Positions 6,582 to 12,471 of a stretch of DNA of 12,471 nt are shown in pieces. The notes beneath the pieces were generated by a model, which was given only the letters and a program-made list of their open reading frames with translations, had not been told where the DNA came from and did not search any database. Source of the stretch: CAXMQS01 sp964195995 (GTDB taxonomy: Bacteria; Actinomycetota; Acidimicrobiia; Spongiisociales; JAOTWH01); NCBI GenBank assembly GCA_964195995.1, contig CAXMQS010000084.1, forward strand, positions 1 through 12,471, in the 5' to 3' direction. Positions within the stretch are counted from its first letter, which is position 1. Each line of letters begins with the position of its first letter. A program made the translations under genes and the position numbers.

Positions 6582-7634
6582 GTGGCAGGCGACAACGATT
6601 TCAGCGTTCTTCGACGGCTAGCGCCCGGAACACCGCTGCGCGATGGCATCAATCTGATCGTCCAGCAGGAGTCTGGCGCGCTCATAGTCCTCGGAGGCGG
6701 ACCGCAGGTGGAGAGCCTTGGTAGCGGAGGGTTTCGCCTTACCGACGGAGACTTCTCGCCGCAGCGTCTCGCCGAGCTGGCCAAGATGGACGGCGCCATT
6801 CTGCTGACCGAAGAAGCAGATCAGATCCTGGGTGCCAATATCCAGCTCAACCCCAATCCTGATCTGCGAACCTACGAGACCGGGATGCGTCACCGCACCG
6901 CCGAGCGCATGGCTCACCAGACTGGGGAGGCCGTCATCGCTGTCTCGGAGGGCCGTGACTCCGCGACCGTGTACATCGGGGACTCCCGCTACGAGCTGCG
7001 GACTGTTACCTCGCTGCTGGCAGAGGCCAACCAGAGCATGCTCACCCTGGAGCGCTTTCGTCGACAGCTCACCGAATCCGAGAGTCACCTGACGCGTACC
7101 GAGGTCGCCGGCACCACGGTGGTGCGAGACGTGGCTCGGCTATTCCAGCGGGCAGTGCTGGTCCTCCACCTGGGATCTGATCTCGATCGCCTGGCAGTCG
7201 AGCTCGGCAAAGATGGGCAGCTGCTGCGATTGCAGATCGCCGATCTTCTATGGGGTGTCGACAGACTCTTGGAGTTGGTCTACAGGGACTACTCGGGGTC
7301 ACGCGCCAGGGTGCCCAAACCCCTCAAGGCTCTCGAAGCCCTGGTCGTTTCTGATCTCGACGATCTCGGGAAGGTGTCAACGGCTGCCGACCTCGGGTCG
7401 ATGGACTCGGCGATCGTGCCCCGCGGGCTGAGGGCCCTCGACGGTATGCCCCGCCTCCCCGAGGCGGTCTCGTCCGCCCTCCTGGCCCGCTTCCGCGGTT
7501 TCGAAGAGATGCTGCGGGCAGACGTCGGCGACTTCGAAAAGATCGATGGCGTCGGGCGTTCCCGAGCACGGCAGCTGCGCCGGTATTTCGAGCGCATGCT
7601 CGATCTCAGTTCTCATCTGATCGAGGACGACTAA
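6582..7634 (+). CDS. disA: DisA, diadenylate cyclase and DNA integrity scanning protein
   Basis: DisA makes c-di-AMP from two ATP and scans DNA for branched structures. The 350-aa product is of family size (about 360 in Bacillus). The N-terminal DAC domain carries DGA in KMDGAILLTEE (68-78, D70-G71-A72) and RHRTAER (103-109), the two catalytic and ATP-binding motifs, so the cyclase looks intact. A helical linker spans about 145-310, and the C-terminal helix-hairpin-helix DNA-binding part shows IDGVGRSRARQLRRYFERML (321-340). The GTG start is the only one giving a normal N-terminus. Its position after radA and before a yacL-like gene matches the Bacillus order. No c-di-AMP phosphodiesterase or riboswitch was seen in the window. 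Confidence 0.97.
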   Translation: MAGDNDFSVLRRLAPGTPLRDGINLIVQQESGALIVLGGGPQVESLGSGGFRLTDGDFSPQRLAELAKMDGAILLTEEADQILGANIQLNPNPDLRTYETGMRHRTAERMAHQTGEAVIAVSEGRDSATVYIGDSRYELRTVTSLLAEANQSMLTLERFRRQLTESESHLTRTEVAGTTVVRDVARLFQRAVLVLHLGSDLDRLAVELGKDGQLLRLQIADLLWGVDRLLELVYRDYSGSRARVPKPLKALEALVVSDLDDLGKVSTAADLGSMDSAIVPRGLRALDGMPRLPEAVSSALLARFRGFEEMLRADVGDFEKIDGVGRSRARQLRRYFERMLDLSSHLIEDD

Positions 7635-7681
7635 AGCGCTCGGGTTCCGGCCAACGGCGACCGATAACAGCGTTGAGCATC

Positions 7682-8755
7682 ATGATTGTTGAGCTGAGCC
7701 GTCTGCTCTTTACGTTGACGACCACCGCCCTTGGATTCCTAGTGGGTCGTTCCGTTGTGTCCTGGTTCCCTGACCTGACTACGGATCTCGAGCTCGCCAC
7801 GATCACGGGGGCGATCATCGGTGCGGGTGTCGGTTATGTGGCAGGGGGCGGCATCGGCAGACTCGTCAGCCGCAGTCTCGATCGGGCGCCGCAGCTCCTG
7901 CAACGCACCACTGGCCCTGAGCTGTTCGCTGGCGCCTTCGGTGTGCTCATCGGTCTGGCGGTTGGGATTGTCGTTTCGATACCGATCGTCGCCTTCATCC
8001 CGGAGATCGTCGGCTGGCCCTTCGCCACTCTCATTGTCCTCATCGCAGTGGCCTTCGGTGCCAGGGTGTTCTCGGCTCGGTCGGCGGACCTTCTGTCGGC
8101 TCTCGGTCTCCGCGGTCGGGATCCCGTTCGATTCTCCAAGACGCTTCCAGTCGACACCGAGGCTCGCTCCTACTTGATCGATTCGGCAGCTGCCATCGAT
8201 GGTCGCATCCTTGAGCTGGCTCGGAGTGGATTGATGGTCGGCGCAGTGTCCGTTCCCGAGTTCGTCGTAGACGAGCTCCAGGGGATCGCCGACGCAGGTG
8301 ACCGCAGCAGGCGTCGCCGCGGTCGCCGCGGTCTGGACGTTCTCGATGCGTTGCGCGATGTCCCTGAGGTCGAGTTCTTGGTGGTCGAGGAGACGGTTCC
8401 CGAGCACGTCGAGGTGGATGCCAAGCTCCTGGCGCTCGCTGCTAGGTCCGGCTCAACGCTTGTTACCTCCGATCACAACCTCGCCAAGGCGGGCGAGCTG
8501 CGCGGCATCGTGGTACTCAATCCGCATTCGCTTGGCGAGTCTCTTCGCCCGCAGGTACAGGCCGGTGAGCTCATCAGTATTCGCATCGAGAAGCAGGGCT
8601 CCGAGGCCGGCCAGGGGGTCGGCTTCTTGGACGACGGCACCATGGTGGTCCTCGAAGGCGGGGCGGCCAGGGTGGGCGAAACGGTCGATGTGGAGATCGC
8701 CAACACCCTGCGGACATCCGTTGGAAGGTTGCTTTTCGCTAAGTTGCCTGCGTGA
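7682..8755 (+). CDS. YacL-like membrane protein with PIN nuclease and TRAM domains
   Basis: 357 aa from ATG 7682; an in-frame TTG at 7673 would add three residues. The N-terminal third has about four hydrophobic segments (about 7-25, 38-60, 80-108, 114-130). A PIN domain follows (about 163-285) with acidic residues placed for metal binding: D167 and D173 in LIDSAAAIDGR, E198 in VDELQ, D246 in VDAKLL and D264 in TSDHNL. An Arg-rich RRRRGRRG (210-217) precedes LDVLDAL, as in Bacillus YacL. The TRAM-like end (about 288-354) includes GVGFLDDGTMVVLEGG and LRTSVGRLLFAK. PIN domains usually cleave RNA and TRAM binds RNA; the actual substrate is unknown. It lies between disA and ispD as in Bacillus, and its stop overlaps the ispD start (GTGA). 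Confidence 0.92.
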   Translation: MIVELSRLLFTLTTTALGFLVGRSVVSWFPDLTTDLELATITGAIIGAGVGYVAGGGIGRLVSRSLDRAPQLLQRTTGPELFAGAFGVLIGLAVGIVVSIPIVAFIPEIVGWPFATLIVLIAVAFGARVFSARSADLLSALGLRGRDPVRFSKTLPVDTEARSYLIDSAAAIDGRILELARSGLMVGAVSVPEFVVDELQGIADAGDRSRRRRGRRGLDVLDALRDVPEVEFLVVEETVPEHVEVDAKLLALAARSGSTLVTSDHNLAKAGELRGIVVLNPHSLGESLRPQVQAGELISIRIEKQGSEAGQGVGFLDDGTMVVLEGGAARVGETVDVEIANTLRTSVGRLLFAKLPA

Positions 8756-9366
8756 CGTTCTGGGCCATCGTGGTGGCTGCAGGAAGCGGCAGCCGCTTCG
8801 GCGCCCCCAAACACACCGCAATAATCGCTGGTCGTCCCTTGTGGGAACTGGCGAGCGCAATCCTCTCCGAGGCTGGCGCTGCTTCAGTGGTGGTAGTCGG
8901 CGAGGTTGCGGGAGGGGTGGCCGGTGGAGCTCGCCGCCGAGACTCCGTGGCGGCTGGGCTGGCTGAGATACCGCTGGATGTCGAATTCGTTCTCGTTCAT
9001 GACGCTGCTCGTCCGCTCGCCACGGTCGACCTCGCACTTCGTGTTGCCTCGAGGATCGGCGAAGGCGATGCTGACGCCGTGATCCCTGGGATCGAGGTCA
9101 CCGATGCCATCAAGCACCTCGACCCCGGCGGAAGGGTCGTGTCCGTCGATCGAGCTCCTTTGCGAGCAGTGCAGACACCCCAGGGGTTTCGGGCGGCTTC
9201 GTTGCGAGCGGCCCACGAGGCAGTTGACGGGGATGCCGCCGATGATGCCGAGCTGATAGAGCAATGGGGAGGGACGGTCGTCATGATCGATGGTGAGCCA
9301 TCGAACCTAAAGATCACCTACGAGGGCGACCTGGCCGTCGCCGAGGTCCTCCTGGGGGCACGATGA
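8752..9366 (+). CDS. ispD: 2-C-methyl-D-erythritol 4-phosphate cytidylyltransferase (IspD)
   Basis: IspD joins CTP and MEP to give CDP-ME, the third step of the MEP isoprenoid pathway. Visible motifs are AAGSGSRFG (9-17, with R15), PK (19-20), VHDAARPL (82-89), VDR (132-134), TPQGFR (142-147), DDAELIE (164-170) and NLKITYEGDL (185-194). R15, K20, R134 and K187 match the nucleotide and MEP contacts known from the E. coli enzyme. The protein is 204 aa against about 230 usually; the shortening is mostly after VVVVGE (46-51), where the usual loop is reduced to GGVAGG. The GTG start overlaps the preceding stop (GTGA), and its stop overlaps ispF (ATGA), so translation is probably coupled throughout. 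Confidence 0.95.
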   Translation: MTFWAIVVAAGSGSRFGAPKHTAIIAGRPLWELASAILSEAGAASVVVVGEVAGGVAGGARRRDSVAAGLAEIPLDVEFVLVHDAARPLATVDLALRVASRIGEGDADAVIPGIEVTDAIKHLDPGGRVVSVDRAPLRAVQTPQGFRAASLRAAHEAVDGDAADDAELIEQWGGTVVMIDGEPSNLKITYEGDLAVAEVLLGAR

Positions 9367-9839
9367 GGGCTGGAATCGGGTTCGACGCCCATCGTTTCGA
9401 TGCCGGTTCGGCTCCACTCCTACTGGGTGGTGTCGTCGTTGACACGACGCGGGGGCTGGCTGCTACCTCGGATGGCGATGTGGTGGCGCACGCCGTTACG
9501 GACGCGATTCTCGGCGCCGCCGCCCTCGGCGACCTCGGCACGCATTTTCCATCGACCGACGCGCAGTGGCAGGGAGCAGATTCGCTCCAGCTACTCGGCC
9601 ATGCCGTCGAAGCGGTGGCTGCGATCGGACTTCGGCCGTCATCGATCGATATCACTGTCGTTGCCCAAAGCGTTGTCATCAGCCCCCACCGGGCCGAGAT
9701 GAGGGCCGCATTGGCGGGAGTTCTCGGCCTCGACGTCGACGCCGTCTCTGTGAAAGCGACCACGACGGATGGCATGGGGTCAATCGGCGACGACGAAGGC
9801 ATCGCTGCCCTGGCGGTGGCAAGCCTGGAGCCCGCCTAG
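9363..9839 (+). CDS. ispF: 2-C-methyl-D-erythritol 2,4-cyclodiphosphate synthase (IspF)
   Basis: IspF cyclises CDP-ME2P to MEcPP, releasing CMP, as a homotrimer with active sites between subunits. The 158-aa product is of normal length. Zinc ligands D8 and H10 (GFDAHRF) and H43 (GDVVAHA) are present, as are LGDLGTHFPSTD (55-66), VVAQS and KATTTDGMG (the T132-T133 region in E. coli). Two usually conserved places differ: the family AHSDGD is ATSDGD here (T35 at the E. coli His34 position), and the cavity motif GRGEG is GDDEG (an Asp at the E. coli Arg142 position). The gene overlaps ispD by ATGA. Its TAG shares the palindrome CTAG (9836-9839) with the stop of the opposite-strand gene, leaving no terminator space. 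The sequence supports IspF strongly; altered kinetics would be speculation. Confidence 0.95.
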   Translation: MRAGIGFDAHRFDAGSAPLLLGGVVVDTTRGLAATSDGDVVAHAVTDAILGAAALGDLGTHFPSTDAQWQGADSLQLLGHAVEAVAAIGLRPSSIDITVVAQSVVISPHRAEMRAALAGVLGLDVDAVSVKATTTDGMGSIGDDEGIAALAVASLEPA

Positions 9840-10543
9840 GAGAGCGCTGTCGAGATCCCCCCCGGGTCGTCGGTGATGATGGCGTTGACTCCAGCCGCCG
9901 CCAGCCGGACGGCCTTAGCGGGCTCGTTGATGGTCCAGGCCATCACCCAGATACCTGCGGCGGCCGCGACGCCGGCAACTTCGCCTGCATCCGCTCCCTC
10001 GAGGAGCCGAGCATGCGGGTTGACGGCCCGGTGACCTCCGCTCGCTGCGCGCTCGATGGCAAGGTGCGGGGCGCTGCGGACGAGGAGGCCGGTGGGCCAT
10101 CCTGCTTCCTTGGCGATGTCGACGCTCGTCCAGTCGAATGACGACACGATGATCCCGATCGGATCGATTCTGTCCGCCAATGTTGCGGCGATGCTTCGCT
10201 CGTCGTCCCAGTCCGGGTCGTCTTCGGAGTTCTTCACCTCGAGGTTGACCCACATGCCGTCACAGGCAGCTAGACCCTCGTCGAGCGTCGGGATCCATGA
10301 CGCCACTTGGCGCAACTCGGCCGCTGTCATGTCGATGATGGCGCCTACGCCGTCGACGATGGCATTGTGATGGATAATGAGCTCGTTGTCTGCCGTCCTC
10401 CTGACGTCGAGCTCGACCCCAGCCGCTCCGACGGCTGCCGCAGACTCGAAGGCAGCGACGGTGTTCTCCCGCTCGGCAGTGCGGTTGCCGCGATGGGCGA
10501 CGACACTCCCCGGAGCCAGCTGGGCGGGCAGGGGTACGGGCAT
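9836..10543 (-). CDS. Glycerophosphodiester phosphodiesterase family protein (GDPD)
   Basis: GDPD enzymes hydrolyse glycerophosphodiesters to an alcohol and glycerol-3-phosphate. The 235-aa single-domain TIM-barrel protein has AHRGNR with H17-R18, ENT (26-28), the metal-ligand motif VELDV (E44, D46), a catalytic His at IIHHN (H59), LEVKN (E102), a late WTINEP (203-208) and NAIITDDPG near the end. The Asp that normally follows the catalytic His is Asn (N60). No signal peptide or membrane segment is visible, so it should be cytoplasmic. It lies on the opposite strand inside the conserved ispF-cysS interval: its stop interlocks with that of ispF, and its ATG is only 31 bp from the divergent cysS start. 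The family is secure, the exact substrate is not. Confidence 0.9.
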   Translation of the reverse strand: MPVPLPAQLAPGSVVAHRGNRTAERENTVAAFESAAAVGAAGVELDVRRTADNELIIHHNAIVDGVGAIIDMTAAELRQVASWIPTLDEGLAACDGMWVNLEVKNSEDDPDWDDERSIAATLADRIDPIGIIVSSFDWTSVDIAKEAGWPTGLLVRSAPHLAIERAASGGHRAVNPHARLLEGADAGEVAGVAAAAGIWVMAWTINEPAKAVRLAAAGVNAIITDDPGGISTALS

Positions 10544-10549
10544 CGCTTC

Positions 10550-10555
10550 AGGCTA
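10550..10555 (-). promoter_or_regulatory. Possible -10 hexamer (TAGCCT) for the GDPD gene
   Basis: On the minus strand TAGCCT (10555 to 10550) fits TANNNT and ends six nt before the GDPD ATG, suggesting a leaderless mRNA. There is no strong Shine-Dalgarno (only GAAG). No consensus -35 is visible; it would lie across or inside the 5' end of cysS. Confidence 0.35.
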
Positions 10556-10559
10556 GACG

Positions 10560-10565
10560 TACCAT
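10560..10565 (+). promoter_or_regulatory. cysS: Possible -10 hexamer (TACCAT) for cysS
   Basis: TACCAT fits TANNNT and ends nine nt before the cysS ATG. No Shine-Dalgarno is present in the 31-bp divergent gap. The two opposed -10 candidates are only four bp apart, so the two promoters could hardly be occupied together. The -35 region would fall within the start of the GDPD coding sequence. Confidence 0.35.
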
Positions 10566-10574
10566 CGACGACGC

Positions 10575-11981
10575 ATGAAGGTCCACAACACACTGACCGG
10601 TCGCCTCGAGGAGTTCGTTCCGAGCTCCGAAGGCGAGGTGCGCATGTATGTGTGCGGCGCCACGGTGCAGGCAGCGCCCCACCTCGGCCACGGGCGCCAG
10701 GCCGTCGTGTTCGACGTGATGCGAAGCTACTTCGAGTGGCGCGGCCTGTCGGTCACGTTCGTCTCCAACGTCACCGACGTCGAGGACAAGATCATCGCAA
10801 CCGCTGCCGAGCGGGGGGTGAGCACGGACGAGGTGGTCGCCGAGGCATACGAACAGTTCACAGAGGGCTACCGATTGCTCGGAGTCAGAGCACCCGATAT
10901 CGAGCCACGAGCGACCGATCACATCCCCGAGATCATTTCGATGGCGGAGCAGCTGATCGAGCGCGGCCACGCCTATGAGTCCGGGGGCGACGTCTATTTC
11001 GCGGTCCGGTCCTTCGATGACTACGGCAAGCTGTCGGGCGTCGCCCGCGATGATCTGGTCGCAGGGGCCCGCATCGATCCGGACGAGCGCAAGCGCGATC
11101 CCCTCGACTTCGCTCTGTGGAAAGCGTCCAAGCCGGGGGAGCCGACGTGGGATTCTCCATGGGGGGCTGGGAGGCCGGGTTGGCACATCGAGTGCTCGGC
11201 CATGGCGCAGAAGCACCTCGGTTTCGGTTTCGACATTCACGGCGGTGGCCTCGACCTGGTCTTTCCTCATCACGAGAACGAGATCGCTCAGTCCGAGGCA
11301 GCTGCGGGGGCAACCCCTTTCGCCCGCTACTGGCTACACAACGGCATGCTGAACCTGGCAGGCGAGAAGATGGCCAAGTCTGTCGGCAATGTGTTCGGCC
11401 TCCTCGATGCACTCCGCCGCTGGACGCCGAAGGCGGTGCGACTGTTCTATCTACGCAAGCACTATCGGGCGCCGTTGGATTTCTCTCCGGAGGCTCTCGA
11501 CGATGCCACCGCACAGCTGGAACGGCTGTGGGCGTTTCGGAGACGAGCGGCCGGCCTCGGCGACGAACCGCACGCCCCGACGATCGAGCGCTTCGTCACC
11601 GCCATGGACGACGACTTCAACACGTCGGAGGCCCTTGCCGCGTTGTTCGACGCTGTCAGCAGTGGCAACAAGTCCATAGATGCGGGTGAGGACCCAGGCC
11701 CGTTCGCAGCCGCCTATGACGTCATCGTCGACGTTCTCGGCATCGCCGAAGACGAAGCCACTGTTGCCGATCTGGCAGCACAGCTCGAGGCCCTGGCAAC
11801 CCAGCTCGGCGTCGAACCTGCCGAAACGGCGGAGGGAACCGTCGATGTCATCGTGTCCTTCCGACAAGAGGCGCGTCTTTCTAGGGACTTCGAAGCGGCA
11901 GATGTCGCGCGGGACGGATTGGTCGCCATGAATATCCACATCGAAGACACGCCTGATGGCTCCCGCTGGCATAGGAAGTAG
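10575..11981 (+). CDS. cysS: Cysteinyl-tRNA synthetase
   Basis: CysRS charges tRNA-Cys with cysteine in the cytoplasm. The 468-aa class I synthetase has the HIGH motif as HLGH (36-39) and KMSKS as KMAKS (265-269). Zinc ligands match the E. coli set: C27 (YVCG), C207 (WHIECS), H232 and E236 (PHHENE). SNVTDVEDKI (64-73), DPLDFALWK (175-183), DDDFNT (345-350) and a C-terminal GLVAMNIHIEDTPDGSRW are also typical. The usual CGPTV is CGATV here. The mycothiol ligase MshC is a relative, but this length, the full C-terminal anticodon-binding region and the D-x-DGxxW tail favour CysS. It starts 31 bp from the divergent GDPD gene and overlaps the next gene by 26 nt. Confidence 0.96.
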   Translation: MKVHNTLTGRLEEFVPSSEGEVRMYVCGATVQAAPHLGHGRQAVVFDVMRSYFEWRGLSVTFVSNVTDVEDKIIATAAERGVSTDEVVAEAYEQFTEGYRLLGVRAPDIEPRATDHIPEIISMAEQLIERGHAYESGGDVYFAVRSFDDYGKLSGVARDDLVAGARIDPDERKRDPLDFALWKASKPGEPTWDSPWGAGRPGWHIECSAMAQKHLGFGFDIHGGGLDLVFPHHENEIAQSEAAAGATPFARYWLHNGMLNLAGEKMAKSVGNVFGLLDALRRWTPKAVRLFYLRKHYRAPLDFSPEALDDATAQLERLWAFRRRAAGLGDEPHAPTIERFVTAMDDDFNTSEALAALFDAVSSGNKSIDAGEDPGPFAAAYDVIVDVLGIAEDEATVADLAAQLEALATQLGVEPAETAEGTVDVIVSFRQEARLSRDFEAADVARDGLVAMNIHIEDTPDGSRWHRK

Positions 11982-12471
11982 CGTCGAAGGCATCCATGCG
12001 GTGGCGGCAGCCGCTGCCGCGGGGCGGGTCAAGCGCCTCCATGTCCAGGCCTCGCGCGTCGATGACCCTGGGGTGGTCAGCATCGTCGCAGCGGTTACCG
12101 CGGCGGCGGGTGAGGTTCGCGTAGCCGACAGCATCGAGGCCGTGGCTACGACTGATGCTCATCAGGGCGTGGTGGCAGAGGCCGAACCGCTGCTTCCGGC
12201 AGCACTCTCGGAGATCGTCAAGTCCGAGCGGACCCCCGCCGTGATCGTTCTCGATCACCTCGAGGACCCCCGCAACGTCGGAGCAGTCGCCCGGAGCGCT
12301 CACGCCGCTGGCTTCACGGCCCTCGTCGTTCCATCGCGCCGAGCTTCGCCCGTAACTGCGACTGCTTTCAAGGCGGCGGCGGGTGCGCTGGAGGTACTAC
12401 CCATTGCCGTCGTCTCGTCGATACCCAAGGCCTTGCAGGAGTTGAAGCGAAGTGGCCTGTGGATCGTGGGG
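11956..12471 (+). CDS. rlmB: 23S rRNA (guanosine-2'-O)-methyltransferase, RlmB/TrmH type (3' end outside window)
   Basis: The window holds the first 172 codons of a SpoU/TrmH-class methyltransferase, open to the last base. The N-terminal substrate-binding region has VEGIHAV (10-16) and HQGVVA (69-74), as in RlmB. The SPOUT domain begins with motif 1, LDHLEDPRNVGAVARSA (99-115), with conserved N107 and R113, then FKAAAGALEVLPI (138-150), where the usual KaSAGA has Ala for Ser. RlmB methylates the 2'-O of G2251 (E. coli numbering) in 23S rRNA using S-adenosylmethionine. ATG 11956 is the first start after an in-frame stop at 11929-11931 and overlaps cysS by 26 nt in another frame. Motifs 2 and 3 (cofactor binding) lie beyond the window. 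A close relative in the same family, such as another rRNA or tRNA TrmH enzyme, cannot be excluded. Confidence 0.9.
   Translation, partial: MAPAGIGSSVEGIHAVAAAAAAGRVKRLHVQASRVDDPGVVSIVAAVTAAAGEVRVADSIEAVATTDAHQGVVAEAEPLLPAALSEIVKSERTPAVIVLDHLEDPRNVGAVARSAHAAGFTALVVPSRRASPVTATAFKAAAGALEVLPIAVVSSIPKALQELKRSGLWIVG

Noticed and set aside
8314..8331. Tandem copies of TCGCCGCGG
   Set aside because: They simply encode the RRGRR part of the basic segment common in YacL-like proteins; not a separate repeat element.
9857..9863. Run of seven C residues near the end of the GDPD gene as a slippage site
   Set aside because: The frame reads through normally to its stop (Pro-Gly-Gly codons) and there is no alternative-frame product of interest.
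9566..10141. 191-codon plus-strand frame running from ispF into the antisense of the GDPD gene
   Set aside because: It crosses two well-supported genes in the wrong frame and strand, with Arg/Gly-rich composition and no start signal.
10575..11981. MshC (mycothiol ligase) instead of CysS
   Set aside because: Length, the complete C-terminal anticodon-binding region, zinc ligands and position before rlmB fit CysS better.

Overview
The window is a high-GC, densely packed stretch of bacterial chromosome, most likely from an actinobacterium (Actinomycetota; Acidimicrobiia-like is my guess, not proven). Reasons: strong G/C preference at third codon positions, frequent GTG and possible TTG starts, ATGA/GTGA stop-start overlaps, and several genes with no Shine-Dalgarno sequence but a TANNNT -10-like hexamer just before the start codon, as in actinobacterial leaderless transcripts. 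No mobile element, CRISPR array, tRNA or rRNA was seen. The product calls below come from motifs recognised by eye.

Region 1 (1-4107, + strand) opens with a perfect 10-bp hairpin, probably the end of an upstream gene. Three overlapping genes follow for a BMP-type (NupNOPQ/YufNOPQ-like) nucleoside ABC importer: a double-domain ATPase and two permeases. The substrate-binding lipoprotein is not in the window and may lie just upstream.

Region 2 (4108-5272) holds a 128-bp convergent gap with one inverted repeat, then a minus-strand membrane protein with a zinc ribbon and a discoidin-like domain. Divergent from it is a 38-codon ORF for a possible single-pass membrane miniprotein, directly in front of radA.

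Region 3 (5273-12471) carries radA, disA, a yacL-like membrane PIN-TRAM gene, ispD, ispF, cysS and the start of an rlmB-like rRNA methyltransferase. This order closely resembles the Bacillus radA-disA-yacL-ispD-ispF-(gltX-cysE)-cysS-(mrnC)-rlmB cluster. The differences are that gltX, cysE and mrnC are absent and that a glycerophosphodiester phosphodiesterase-family gene sits on the opposite strand between ispF and cysS. The cluster joins DNA recombination and branch migration (RadA), c-di-AMP synthesis and DNA scanning (DisA), the MEP isoprenoid pathway (IspD, IspF), cysteinyl-tRNA charging (CysS) and rRNA modification (RlmB).

The window is mostly conserved housekeeping and transport. I found no convincing undescribed multi-gene system. 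The points most worth a second look are the 38-codon membrane ORF before radA, the IspF substitutions at normally conserved active-site and cavity positions, the recurrent leaderless-type start signals, and the reverse-strand phosphodiesterase gene whose stop codon interlocks with that of ispF.
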